Below are positions 53,511-62,917 of a stretch of 64,000 nt of DNA, one piece after another. Source of the stretch: CAYMUR01 sp964393615. Lineage in GTDB: Bacteria > Planctomycetota > Planctomycetia > Pirellulales > Pirellulaceae. The stretch's first letter is position 1; each line of letters starts with the position of its first letter. Both the position numbers and the translations under genes were made by a program. A model generated the notes under the pieces. It worked only from the letters and a program-made list of their open reading frames with translations. It ran no database searches and was not told the DNA's origin. The DNA lies in assembly GCA_964393615.1 (NCBI GenBank), contig CAYMUR010000007.1, forward strand, positions 1 to 64,000. The letters run 5' to 3'.

Positions 53511-54251
53511 GTGGCGACCTTTGCGGTGATCTTGCCGGCGGCTGGAAAAAGCAGTCGGTTTCATGACAAGTATTACAAAAAACCTTTTGCGATATTGAAT
53601 GAGCGCGCAGTCTGGTTGCACGCGGCGGAGAAATTCCTCAATCGCGACGATGTCCAGCAGGTGCTGGTTGTTGTGGCGCCCGAGGACCGTGATGATTTCC
53701 AGACGAAATTCGGTGCCAATGTGGCTATTCTCGGTATAGATGTAATTAATGGAGGCGCGCAGCGTGTAGATTCGATTGCCAATGCCTTAGAGCGTGTGAG
53801 ACCTGAAATTGACTATGTGGCCATCCACGATGCAGCCCGACCATGTATCGTGGATGAATGGATCACAAAGATTTTTTCAGCAGCCGAAAAAAATGGCGCA
53901 GCCATTTATGCTGTTCCAGTTGCCGGGACGCTCAAACGGGTTGGTTCGAACCAAACGGTCTCCGAAACGGTTGATCGCAAGGGACTCTGGGAAGCTCAAA
54001 CTCCCCAGGTTTTTCGACGGGATCTTATCGTACGGGCCTACGCGGAACGTGGTGACTTGCAGGCGACTGACGACGCACAACTCGTGGAAAATATTGGCCA
54101 GCAGGTGACCATTGTGCCAGGGTCATCGATCAACTTTAAAATTACTACCAAGGAAGATCTACACTTGGCAAAACAGGCCCTTCGGGCACTTCCAAAACCG
54201 ACATTAAAAGGACCAGGGCATCCCTTTGCGGATGGTGATATGTGGCGTTAA
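53511..54251 (+). CDS. ispD: 2-C-methyl-D-erythritol 4-phosphate cytidylyltransferase
   Basis: It activates MEP with CTP in the non-mevalonate isoprenoid pathway. The CTP-binding loop is at the N-terminus (ILPAAGKSSRF), then VVVAPEDRDD, then the HDAARPC block near residue 105 and the WEAQTPQVFR block near 162. The 246-residue length is normal. GTG start at 53511 with AGAAAGGA about ten bases upstream. Its stop overlaps the tyrS start as TAATG, so the two are coupled. The partner genes ispF and ispE are not in the window. Confidence 0.95.
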   Translation: MATFAVILPAAGKSSRFHDKYYKKPFAILNERAVWLHAAEKFLNRDDVQQVLVVVAPEDRDDFQTKFGANVAILGIDVINGGAQRVDSIANALERVRPEIDYVAIHDAARPCIVDEWITKIFSAAEKNGAAIYAVPVAGTLKRVGSNQTVSETVDRKGLWEAQTPQVFRRDLIVRAYAERGDLQATDDAQLVENIGQQVTIVPGSSINFKITTKEDLHLAKQALRALPKPTLKGPGHPFADGDMWR

Positions 54252-55537
54252 TGAACATTTACGCAGAACTTGAATGGCGAGGACTTGTTTATCAAACAAC
54301 GGACGACCAGCATCTACCAGGCTGGTTACAGGACGGTGTGCGCACGTTTTACGTTGGTTTTGATCCGACAGCCGATAGCCTGCATGTCGGTAGTTTGTTG
54401 CAATTGGCAACCATGCGACGTTTTCAACGAGCTGGGCACAAGCCAATAGCCCTCGTCGGGGGTGCTACGGGTATGATTGGTGACCCCAGTGGCAAGAGTG
54501 AAGAACGCAACTTGCTGTCCGAGGATGCGTTACAACAAAATATTGCCGGTATTGAATTACAATTAAGGCGCATCCTTGATTTTGATGCAGGCCCGAATTC
54601 GGCGATATTGGTTAACAATTTTGATTGGATGAAAACGGTCAGCTATCTTGATTTCCTGCGTGATGTCGGTAAATGTTTTCCGGTGAACGTGATGCTTGGC
54701 AAGGACTCGGTCAAAAGCCGATTGCAACGTGATGACGGTGGAATCAGTTATACCGAGTTCAGTTATATGTTGTTGCAAGCTTTTGACTTTGTACATCTTT
54801 ATGACAACTACAAATGTGAACTTCAGGTAGGTGGCAGTGACCAGTGGGGCAATATTGCTGCTGGAATCGATCTGGGACGTCGCATGCGAGGTATGTCGCT
54901 GTACGGAATGACTTCACCCCTGTTGACCAAATCTGATGGTTCAAAAATGGGAAAAACCGAAAGTGGTACCGTATGGCTTTCTTCTGATCGAACCAGCCCT
55001 TATGCCTTCTATCAGTATTGGATAAATATCGATGATGCAGATGTTGCTAACTGTTTGCGCATGCTTACGGACCTGGACCGTGATGAGATTGAGGCTTTGG
55101 ATGCATCACGCGAATCCCAGCCACATTTACGAGCAAGTCAAAAGCAATTGGCCGAATCACTTACCTGTCTGGTCCATGGTGATGACGGGCTGGCGTCTGC
55201 TATGCGGGCTACAGCAATTTTCTTTGGCGCTGAGATCGACAAAGAGAATTCAGACCTTGGGCTGAATGAGATCTTTTCCGATGTCCCCAGTCATACCTTT
55301 TCCCATGCATGTTTAATGGGTGACGGCCTTACGGTTATCGATGCGCTGGTCGATGCCGGACTGGCAAAAAGTAAAGGGGAATCTCGGAGAATGATCGAGC
55401 AAGGAGGAGCCTACGTCAATAACGTACGTGTTGCAAGTATTGATGCGCATCTCACGAATACGGATTTGGTTGATCAATCGATGATTGTACTGCGAACAGG
55501 TAAAAAGAAATACGCGCTTCTGCAATTTGCTGATTAA
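54251..55537 (+). CDS. tyrS: Tyrosyl-tRNA synthetase
   Basis: It charges tRNA-Tyr. The class I motif HVGS is at residues 45-48, with FDPTADSLHVG around it. The KMSKS-type motif is KMGKT near residue 240. A GGSDQWGNI block, typical of TyrRS, lies between. The C-terminal S4-like RNA-binding domain includes GLAKSKGESRRMIEQGG and YVNN. The ATG at 54251 overlaps the ispD stop codon by one base (TAATG); a GTG nine bases upstream is also in frame. The 428-residue length is normal. Confidence 0.95.
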   Translation: MNIYAELEWRGLVYQTTDDQHLPGWLQDGVRTFYVGFDPTADSLHVGSLLQLATMRRFQRAGHKPIALVGGATGMIGDPSGKSEERNLLSEDALQQNIAGIELQLRRILDFDAGPNSAILVNNFDWMKTVSYLDFLRDVGKCFPVNVMLGKDSVKSRLQRDDGGISYTEFSYMLLQAFDFVHLYDNYKCELQVGGSDQWGNIAAGIDLGRRMRGMSLYGMTSPLLTKSDGSKMGKTESGTVWLSSDRTSPYAFYQYWINIDDADVANCLRMLTDLDRDEIEALDASRESQPHLRASQKQLAESLTCLVHGDDGLASAMRATAIFFGAEIDKENSDLGLNEIFSDVPSHTFSHACLMGDGLTVIDALVDAGLAKSKGESRRMIEQGGAYVNNVRVASIDAHLTNTDLVDQSMIVLRTGKKKYALLQFAD

Positions 55538-55613
55538 TTTACCAATTGGCAGGCTAGTGCTAGACGCCGCGGAGCAGTATGGAATCGCGATCACTATTTT
55601 CCAAGAGCAAGAG

Positions 55614-56360
55614 ATGGAGCATCCAGGCACCCAAGAAAATGGCAATGCTAGGCAGCCTCTGCGCCGTCCAGTTCGATGGATCGCCCTTTTTTTAGTATGT
55701 CTTGCTGTGGTTATCGGGGTGTTACTGATGGTGGCCCAGTTTGCATCGCAACAGGAACCCGAGTTTTATCGCCAGGCGATGGAAATCCAGCCAGCATTGC
55801 AGGCGGAGGAGGGAGATTGTTTGGAGCGAGAGGTGCTGGAATTTAAAAACAGCACCCGCCATGAAGGAATGTGGGAGGCGACGTTCACAGCGCAACAGAT
55901 TAATGGATGGTTGGCCACTGATCTGGAAGAAAAGTTTCCTGGAGTCGTTCCACCACAGTTTCAGAATCCTCGGATAGCTATTGCTCCAGACTTTATTTGT
56001 TTGGCGTGTTGGTACAAAGATCCACCGACGAATACAATTCTTTCTCTAGATGTGGATGTTCATATGACAGAGACTCCCAATGTGGTGGCAATTCGTATTC
56101 ATGCAGCACGTGCCGGGGTGATTCCTGTTCCGCTAGGCCAAGTACTGAATACCATCAGCTATTTTGCCGGACGAGCTGAGATTGAATTGAGTTGGGCTAA
56201 CATGAAGGCTGATCCAGTTGCCCTGATGACGATTCCTGGACACCGTAAAGATCTAGAGCACCTGCTTCATTTAGAAATATTGGAATTGCGTGAAGGCGAA
56301 ATCTATCTATCGGGTCGTACTGTAGCCGATGAGAAAGAAAGGATATCACCTGCCTCATGA
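55614..56360 (+). CDS. Membrane-anchored protein of unknown function
   Basis: About 248 residues from the ATG at 55614 (frame open to 55485). One membrane segment near residues 22-48 (IALFLVCLAVVIGVLLMV) follows a short basic N-terminus, so the C-terminal part probably faces the periplasm. That part contains FYRQAMEIQP, WEATFTAQQINGWLATDLEEK split by turns, and VPVPLGQVLN, and I recall it as a conserved family of planctomycetes without a name. It lies about 80 bp after tyrS on the same strand. No function can be given. Confidence 0.65.
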   Translation: MEHPGTQENGNARQPLRRPVRWIALFLVCLAVVIGVLLMVAQFASQQEPEFYRQAMEIQPALQAEEGDCLEREVLEFKNSTRHEGMWEATFTAQQINGWLATDLEEKFPGVVPPQFQNPRIAIAPDFICLACWYKDPPTNTILSLDVDVHMTETPNVVAIRIHAARAGVIPVPLGQVLNTISYFAGRAEIELSWANMKADPVALMTIPGHRKDLEHLLHLEILELREGEIYLSGRTVADEKERISPAS

Positions 56361-56414
56361 TGCATGGCAGACAAGCGTGTTACATGTTGTCGAATCAGAC
56401 GATGACATTACTAA

Positions 56415-56442
56415 CAAAAATGAAAGAAGGTTTATCTTTCAT
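56415..56442 (-). terminator. Probable intrinsic terminator overlapping the LigD-PE stop
   Basis: ATGAAAGA (56420-56427) and TCTTTCAT (56435-56442) form a perfect 8-bp stem with a 7-nt loop; the stop codon of the minus-strand gene lies in the loop. In the minus-strand direction the stem is followed by a run of five T's, so it fits a rho-independent terminator for the phosphoesterase gene. The stem is AT-rich, which weakens it. Confidence 0.55.
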
Positions 56443-56800
56443 GCTTATCAAAATCAATTTGCCACGACGCTTGCTCAATATGTAAACACGTGATGTGGTA
56501 TTGCGAACGTTGTCCGGCAAGCACAACGACGATCCGATCCTCGTCCCACTGACAAATGTCGTAGGACCCGTAGTCCCATTGGGTTACTTTTCCGCGCCCA
56601 TTAGAAACAGGTCCTTCATACACCAGGTACTCCAGACGATGGTCAGCAAGTAGCGTTGCAGGGATCGATGTTGCCGAGGCTGGCTCGGCGTCTAAGGCCC
56701 ATGTTTTCAACCCGCTATCAGTTTCCAGCATCAAGTCCCAATGGAGACCGCGGCCGTCTTGGGCCGGGAGATCATGTCTCAAGATGACATAACGGGGCAT
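56432..56800 (-). CDS. Stand-alone LigD-type 3'-phosphoesterase domain protein
   Basis: A 122-residue protein of the LigD phosphoesterase fold (Pfam LigD_N). The N-terminal RYVILRHDLP contains His9, and HWDLMLE contains His20 and Asp22, matching the His...His-x-Asp metal and catalytic set of the family; His54 is a candidate for the fourth. In bacterial NHEJ ligase D this domain trims 3' phosphates and ribonucleotides. Here it is not fused to a ligase or polymerase. No Ku gene lies near. The role could be in DNA-end repair. Convergent with the unknown membrane protein. Confidence 0.82.
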   Translation of the reverse strand: MPRYVILRHDLPAQDGRGLHWDLMLETDSGLKTWALDAEPASATSIPATLLADHRLEYLVYEGPVSNGRGKVTQWDYGSYDICQWDEDRIVVVLAGQRSQYHITCLHIEQASWQIDFDKHER

Positions 56801-56887
56801 GCTTTTAATCGGACAGTATCGACCAAGAAAGATGGACGGCAGTGATCAACGTGACTGTAACGCAAACGGAGTCGAAATGAGAGTGAC

Positions 56888-59620
56888 CTATTTGGCCAAA
56901 ATGGTTGTTTCTTCTTTGACCAATATGGGAGTTTGGGTTCCTGAACTTTCCAGCGTGACTAGAAGATTTGACTGTCCCGCTTGGGCGGCGGTAACTTCCA
57001 GACGAAGTAGGATATCATCACCTGGCCGTAGTTCGGTGACCGGTTCCGTTGCGTAGAGGCTGGTACCAGCGACCGATTCGAGCCGATGCAACGGCAAATT
57101 TGCCTTTTCCAGGTTAAGATTTGCGGGGAACTGCAATCGCAGTTGTACGTTTTGGTCGCAGGTATTGGTCTGGTTGACAACATGTACGAGGTAGAGCATT
57201 CGCCGGTCTTGTCGTATGGGATCATTCAGGTCGGTAACGGTCAGTTGGAGACCTGTCACATTCCTCAATGCAGGGCGATCTGGTTGGTGCAATTCAGGCA
57301 ATAAAGGAGGTGGTTGCGGAAGGTCAAGGGGCGCAGCAATTATTGTTGAGGGTTTACGTAGTTTGGAATCTGCGGATGACAAAGAGTCCTTTACCAAATG
57401 TTTGCTAATATCCAGCGTCAGAGGCACCAGTTTGTCCTGAGGATCTTTGTCACCCACGCTGTATAACTCCAAGCATACTTCGTCCGTTACCGTGATCGAC
57501 GGTTCAGTACAAGTTACCGTCACCTGGGTGCAGACAGATTTTCCAGGAGAGTTGCAACGGTACCGTACCGTGCGGGTTGTGTACTGGCCTGGTTCGAGTC
57601 GGTCGATCGGCCAGGTCAAAAATCCTTGTTGTCGTTGGAAGCCGTCGCTTGCTTGGACGGCTTGCAGGTTTGTGGGAAACTGATCCATGACACGGATATC
57701 GACCAGCGGGACATTGCCGTTATTTTCGATCTGCACCACGAACTCGCCTTCCTGACCGACCTGCAATGACTGGGGACCGGCTTTTGTGACGAGCAGCGCA
57801 TGACCAGAGGCTTTGCGTCCTGGATCTTGTTGTGGATTACCCACTACATTCAGGCAAATTCGTTTGGCGGTTGCGTGGCCTCCAGCGGCCTTCAGTTCTA
57901 GTTGGTGGCAGATAGTTCCAGGCTGGGTAACAGTGAGCGTGACGGCAAATGGGATTTCACCGCCTGGCTCCAGGTTTCCCAGTTCACGAACAATAGGGCT
58001 TTCTGCTTCAGCATGAACAAAACCTGTATCCAAGACGTCACGTACAATGACATTCGTCAGAGGCTGGCTACCAACGTTGCGAGCGATGATCCGAAACTGA
58101 ACCTGATCGCCAACACGGGCAGATTCCGGGCCACTAATCTGAAGCTCAAGAGCGGTTGGCATCACCCGAGCGACAAGGTGTTCTTTGGCGGCAGCACCAT
58201 TACTGGCTCGGGCCTGTAAGTGATGTTGATATTTGCCCGTACGGTCTGCACGGCAGTTAAACTCGATGACCTGGCTTCTGCCGCTAGGTAGTGCACCCAA
58301 GGTCCATTGAACACGGTCTCCGAAAACCTGTGCTGGGGGATCACTGTTAAGAAAGCTCACTCCAGTGGGAATGATATCGCTAACAATGACACCGTTGGCG
58401 ACAGAATTACCAGTATTTGTGACATCCACACGTATTGTCATTGTGGAGTCGACGTCAAATTGGTCTGGACCAGTAACTCGAAGCGCGAGCGCTGGCATAT
58501 CCCATCGGACTAACGTCTCTCCCTGGCCAAGTAAAACGCGCGAATTCTTCCACTGGGTCGATGTTGGCTGGATGACTTGCACGGCAACTTGCGTTTCTCC
58601 CGGCTCCCGGTTTTGTGAGATGATCTGGACGCGTGCAACACCTTGCCGGTCGGTGGGTATTTCAACGATGCGCTGCTTTGTCAGATCGAAGTGGGCAGCT
58701 GCACCGGAAATGATTTCATAACGGACGATCTTTCCGGCAGCCGGCGTGTTATCGGAGGCGCGCCATACTGTAGTCGACAATTCAACTGATTTTTCAGGAT
58801 GACTGGTCATCGCTGCCGGAAACGCCCACTGGGCATCGACCCATTGGATGGTGGCAGTTTGTTGGACCGTGGTTTCAGCATTTGTCCCATTTGCGGACGC
58901 GATGACTTGGCTTAGCCCTTCTTGGCGTGAAGTAAGCGAAAGCCAGGCCTCCCCGGCTCGCAGATTACGGTTCGCCGAAGGTTGGGCCACGCTAGCAGTA
59001 CGGCCTAGTGCATAACAATGGGTCAAGTGGCGTGACTTTTTTGGAAACGACAGGCGTCGATCGAAGTGCCCTTCTTCGTTGACGGCGACAAATCGTCCAA
59101 CGCTGTCTTTGGAAAGGATCCATTCAATAGGTTGCCCGGCAAGTCGTGCACGGTCCGTGTCATGGAGGCTTGCATGTAACCAAACTGGTTTGCCGACTAG
59201 GGCGATGATGTGATCGGGCGTAAGCACCAATTCTGCCGGCGTGACACGGGATGCTCGTGATGGTAGCTTGGGTTGAAAAAATCTGGTCGGCGCTGTTGCC
59301 AAAGGACTGAAGGAAATGGGTGTTGTCGAAGTTGTTGGTAACGGTATTGTTTTGCTGGCTGGCGCATTCGCAAGTACCCCTGGTGGACAAAGGGCAGGGT
59401 CAGGTGGCGTGCGATAGGCCGGACCGGAAGACCGCGAAAATCTCTTCCAAGATAAGCTGGGCTCGAGCGTGGTGTGGGCTGGCGCTGGCAGAAAAAAACG
59501 TTGGCCGCTGGGATCGATGCGGGGTAACCGGAATCCTGTACAGCCAGAGAGAACCACGGTCCCCAATAACGCCAGCAACAGCCAACGAAGATTATTCGTT
59601 ATGCCAAAGTTTTGCTGCAT
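56888..59620 (-). CDS. DUF11-repeat lipoprotein
   Basis: About 910 residues. The signal peptide ends in the lipobox LSGC, so it is lipid-anchored. A Pro-rich leader is followed by a beta-sandwich region with adhesin-like blocks (about 150-390), then at least three DUF11 repeats beginning VTGPDQFDVDST, ISGPESARVGDQ and KAGPQSLQVGQE, and a fourth, more distant one. DUF11 proteins are surface or cell-wall proteins. The true start is ATG 59620 or 59638; the frame is open to 59710. A possible role is envelope structure. Diverges from the 737-residue protein. Confidence 0.82.
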   Translation of the reverse strand: MQQNFGITNNLRWLLLALLGTVVLSGCTGFRLPRIDPSGQRFFLPAPAHTTLEPSLSWKRFSRSSGPAYRTPPDPALCPPGVLANAPASKTIPLPTTSTTPISFSPLATAPTRFFQPKLPSRASRVTPAELVLTPDHIIALVGKPVWLHASLHDTDRARLAGQPIEWILSKDSVGRFVAVNEEGHFDRRLSFPKKSRHLTHCYALGRTASVAQPSANRNLRAGEAWLSLTSRQEGLSQVIASANGTNAETTVQQTATIQWVDAQWAFPAAMTSHPEKSVELSTTVWRASDNTPAAGKIVRYEIISGAAAHFDLTKQRIVEIPTDRQGVARVQIISQNREPGETQVAVQVIQPTSTQWKNSRVLLGQGETLVRWDMPALALRVTGPDQFDVDSTMTIRVDVTNTGNSVANGVIVSDIIPTGVSFLNSDPPAQVFGDRVQWTLGALPSGRSQVIEFNCRADRTGKYQHHLQARASNGAAAKEHLVARVMPTALELQISGPESARVGDQVQFRIIARNVGSQPLTNVIVRDVLDTGFVHAEAESPIVRELGNLEPGGEIPFAVTLTVTQPGTICHQLELKAAGGHATAKRICLNVVGNPQQDPGRKASGHALLVTKAGPQSLQVGQEGEFVVQIENNGNVPLVDIRVMDQFPTNLQAVQASDGFQRQQGFLTWPIDRLEPGQYTTRTVRYRCNSPGKSVCTQVTVTCTEPSITVTDEVCLELYSVGDKDPQDKLVPLTLDISKHLVKDSLSSADSKLRKPSTIIAAPLDLPQPPPLLPELHQPDRPALRNVTGLQLTVTDLNDPIRQDRRMLYLVHVVNQTNTCDQNVQLRLQFPANLNLEKANLPLHRLESVAGTSLYATEPVTELRPGDDILLRLEVTAAQAGQSNLLVTLESSGTQTPILVKEETTILAK

Positions 59621-59710
59621 GACGACCGTGCCTTGCATTTCTGTGGGGTTCACGGCGTCCTTCTTGGCCCGCCCCATGGCAAACCTTAGTAGAAGCCGCC
59701 GTGATTCCAT

Positions 59711-60102
59711 TTGTACCGAGATACCTATCCGACGCCAGAATAGAATCTATGTCAACATCAAGAACGTACCATGTAAACATAGGTGGCGTTGCATTTTTGC
59801 ATCGTGGGATGGTGAAAAAAATAACCAAACTCTTAAGTTTGCACCAAATTTAACACTTGCATGGCCTGTAAGGTTACGCGAAGATGAGGGAGTATCCCAT
59901 GCTAGCAGTGATCTTATGGCGCCGGCTTGACGCCTGTGTGAGGCAAATTCACTTGACCTGACAAGGGTCCTCGTTTCCACAGGTGGCCAGAGGGTGACAA
60001 AAGATTTTCTCCCCAGATCAAAAAAGAAACAAATTGAAGTATTATATTCGTTTGTAATGCCAGGAGTTTGATACTTTTCAGAAGGATCAAGGACCATTCA
60101 GT
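59711..60102. other. Divergent region between the DUF11 lipoprotein and the 737-residue protein
   Basis: No supported gene. AT-rich toward the right end (near 60020-60050), as expected for promoters. I see no clear operator. Confidence 0.4.
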
Positions 60103-62316
60103 ATGACAGGATTGATAAGGGTCAAGCTATTCTTTGTCTTGGGGCTGATAACCGTGGTCAGCTGGCTGCCAGCCGATACGGTTTTGACAGATTCGGGCGA
60201 CCAGGTGGAAGCTGCGCTGGATGTCATGAAGCAGTGGCTTGGTGAGAATGAATCAGGCGAAGCATTGCATGGATCCTTACGGATTGAAGCATTGGAACAG
60301 CAATTGCAAAAAGGCGATAACGCCGATGCGGCTGTCGTGAGGGCCATTCTCAATTTATTTTCCAGTGATGAATCCATACCACAAAGCGCCCCCTTCGTGA
60401 CAGTGCGTCATGCCTTGGAACAATGGCTACCGACTCTTTCTTATCCAAAACGGGATGAGTTACCCAATTTGCTGCGCGCAGCCAAATCTGACTTTAGTCC
60501 GGTTGATCCGGCGCAGTTGGGTAAGACGCGCCAACAGCTTGAGACGAATTTAACCAAACTGGACCGATTTTTACGTGCTGCTGGTAAAAACAAAGCAGAA
60601 GGTTGGAACCGATATCTAACCCGTGATGAACTACAGGCGGAATTAAAAAGCGACAAAGAACCGGACTTCAAGGTTCTAGAACGTGTTCAATCTCGCCTGG
60701 AGCGCAAACATGCGGGCTTGCAATTACCAGCTTTTGTGGGGGTGCGCCGATCATTGCGGGCCTATGGAGAAACACTCGTTCGTTCCAGAGAACAGTTTCA
60801 GGCGCAATTTGAGGCTACGCTTGATGGATTAGCCGATGCCCTGGAAGGGTATGAACTGGAACCGACGCATGACAATGCGACGAAGGTTGCAATGCGATTA
60901 GGTATGTTGCACCGATCGAATCAGGTACCTGATCTTGTAAAAGCGATCCAACACTATTATGTCCGGCCAAACATGTATGTGCAATTCTCTGCAGCACTTG
61001 TCAACTTGGGATTTGAGGACACATTAGAGAAAACATCGCCCTTTGCAGAACGCTCAGCAGGAAAGCGCGTGTCGGGTCAGGCGACTACTTCCGGGCAAAC
61101 ATCCAGTAGACTGGTTCCCAATGCGGATTCCGGTGAAGTTCGCATCATGTTCAGCGGATCTGTTATGGCCAAAAGTCGTACGGTAAGCGGTCCAGCGACG
61201 GTTCTTGGTTCGGGCGAGACAAAAATTGATGCATACAAACAAGTATTTTTGAATGACGGTGGATTTCGCACGGCGGCGGCAATCACAAGTTGTGTTACCA
61301 ACAACACGATCGAAAATATTTTGGGCAGCCCGTCGGTTATCAACCAGGCATTGCCCCGCGCCCGTGCCGCGCTACCTCGATCTGAAACGAGAACTGCGCG
61401 ACGGACGGAGGAGCGGATTTCACAGCGCTTAGATGAACAGGTCAACGAAGGGGTTGAGGAAGTCAATCGTCGTTACGATCAGCTATACCAAAGGCCACTA
61501 ATGCGCCGAGATGATAGTCCAGCCCGACTCTATTTTCGTTCGGATGAGCATTATTTGTTTGCACGGACGGCCCAAGCAGGCGACTTTCAAATAGCTGCTA
61601 ATGATCATCCACCTGAGCTGAGCAGGGACCACGATTTGGCACTCCGCATGCATCAAAGTTTTCTCAATAACTATGTGGAAGCAGTATTTGGCGGGACGAC
61701 ATTGGTTGATACGGATGCGGCCAATTTAGCAGAAGAACTTATTGAACGAATTCCAAAAAGACTGCGGATCACCAAAGAGTCAGAGCGTTGGTCTATCAAG
61801 TTTGCCCGTCGAAAACCGTTAACAGTCGTTTTTAACAATAATGGATATATGGTAACGGTACGGGGCAGGCAGTTTACGGCAGCGAAGCGGCGAATTGGTG
61901 CCATGCATGTCACGGCAAAATATCAATATGAGGTAACTCCAGACGGCCCGCGAAGAAAACGAATAGGATCCTTAGAAGTGACACCGGCCAACTTCGCTAC
62001 ACGACAAAAAAAGATACTTTCGACTGTGGAAACAGCGGGAAAAGCTGTCCTTGAACGGCGATTTGAGGAATTGTTTCCGGCCGTCATCGAGCCCGAAGGA
62101 TTGCAATTGCCGGGTCGCTGGGAAAAAGCAGGCAAGCTTGTGATGCAGGAGTTATCCTCTCAAAATGGCTGGCTTGTGACTGGCTGGCGGCTGGCAAGCC
62201 CCGTGGCTGGCGAGTCCGCCTCTGAGTCACCCGACAACAAATCCGTTACACGGAACACAAGTCCTCGAGAAAAATTGACGATGCATCCCTTGAGGACGGA
62301 CCTTATCATTCAATAA
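60103..62316 (+). CDS. Exported protein of unknown function, 737 residues
   Basis: A signal peptide (LFFVLGLITVVSWLPAD) is followed by a helical, charged N-terminal half (about 40-290) and a C-terminal half with beta strands (about 350-700), including VRIMFSGSVMAKSR, a FRSDEHYLFAR block, and LTVVFNNNGYMVTVRGRQF. A region near 440-480 (ARRTEERISQRLDEQVNEG) is a probable coiled helix. I recognise no family. The beta-rich C-terminus could be a large envelope-associated fold. It is followed at about 60 bp by another unknown gene on the same strand. Confidence 0.65.
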   Translation: MTGLIRVKLFFVLGLITVVSWLPADTVLTDSGDQVEAALDVMKQWLGENESGEALHGSLRIEALEQQLQKGDNADAAVVRAILNLFSSDESIPQSAPFVTVRHALEQWLPTLSYPKRDELPNLLRAAKSDFSPVDPAQLGKTRQQLETNLTKLDRFLRAAGKNKAEGWNRYLTRDELQAELKSDKEPDFKVLERVQSRLERKHAGLQLPAFVGVRRSLRAYGETLVRSREQFQAQFEATLDGLADALEGYELEPTHDNATKVAMRLGMLHRSNQVPDLVKAIQHYYVRPNMYVQFSAALVNLGFEDTLEKTSPFAERSAGKRVSGQATTSGQTSSRLVPNADSGEVRIMFSGSVMAKSRTVSGPATVLGSGETKIDAYKQVFLNDGGFRTAAAITSCVTNNTIENILGSPSVINQALPRARAALPRSETRTARRTEERISQRLDEQVNEGVEEVNRRYDQLYQRPLMRRDDSPARLYFRSDEHYLFARTAQAGDFQIAANDHPPELSRDHDLALRMHQSFLNNYVEAVFGGTTLVDTDAANLAEELIERIPKRLRITKESERWSIKFARRKPLTVVFNNNGYMVTVRGRQFTAAKRRIGAMHVTAKYQYEVTPDGPRRKRIGSLEVTPANFATRQKKILSTVETAGKAVLERRFEELFPAVIEPEGLQLPGRWEKAGKLVMQELSSQNGWLVTGWRLASPVAGESASESPDNKSVTRNTSPREKLTMHPLRTDLIIQ

Positions 62317-62377
62317 ACGATTTGTTGTTTTACACACCCTCTCTTACAAACCTATCGATATTTTGGTTCCAAGAAGA

Positions 62378-62857
62378 ATGGCCAACTACGTGGACGTGAC
62401 TTTTGATTGTCTTCCTTTAAGAAGTATCAACCGGTTGGATATTCCACTGGACGCTTCTCCGAAGTATCGGCAACGATGCTTGCGCATAAAATCTGCGATG
62501 GAGAAGCACGGCTCACACAACAGCTATTTTCTGTACAATGCGAGTTGTGTTTTCCATCTGACCAATGATCTTAACTGCGGCACGATTCAGTTTATTTTCG
62601 AGGGCACTCTTTTGACCGACGCGGAAGATCGCCATCCGGCAAGTTGCGATTTGGTGCTTATCGAGTTAGGCCATGAAACGTGTGAATGGCTGACTGAGCC
62701 GGTAGCGCAATGGCTTACCGATACGGTGCCCCGTAGTGTAATGGTAGAATTTGATCGCTATATTGAGGTGGGTGATTTAGATCAGACCAAGCAGCGAGTC
62801 GATACAATCAATGCGGCAAGTGATGAGTCAGGTGGATTTGTGGGGATGTATCTTTGA
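62378..62857 (+). CDS. Small conserved protein of unknown function
   Basis: 159 residues from the ATG at 62378, preceded by AAGAAGA. It has an alpha/beta look: ANYVDVTFDCLPL, a helical segment HGSHNSYFLYNASC, then FIFEGTLLTD, and VMVEFDRYIEVGDL. A run of Cys/His-like positions is not clear enough for a metal site. I recognise no family. A TTG at 62363 is an alternative start. It is 60 bp before the CBM9-like gene, so an operon of unknown genes is likely. Confidence 0.6.
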   Translation: MANYVDVTFDCLPLRSINRLDIPLDASPKYRQRCLRIKSAMEKHGSHNSYFLYNASCVFHLTNDLNCGTIQFIFEGTLLTDAEDRHPASCDLVLIELGHETCEWLTEPVAQWLTDTVPRSVMVEFDRYIEVGDLDQTKQRVDTINAASDESGGFVGMYL

Positions 62858-62917
62858 TGAGAATGGAAAGTTGCCCTGAGTTGCGGTCTTGGAGTTTGGC
62901 ACTTTAGCACCGGTAAG

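Noticed and set aside
53941..53954. Perfect 14-bp palindrome TTGGTTCGAACCAA
   Set aside because: It lies inside the ispD coding frame and is explained by the codons used there; no sign of a binding site.
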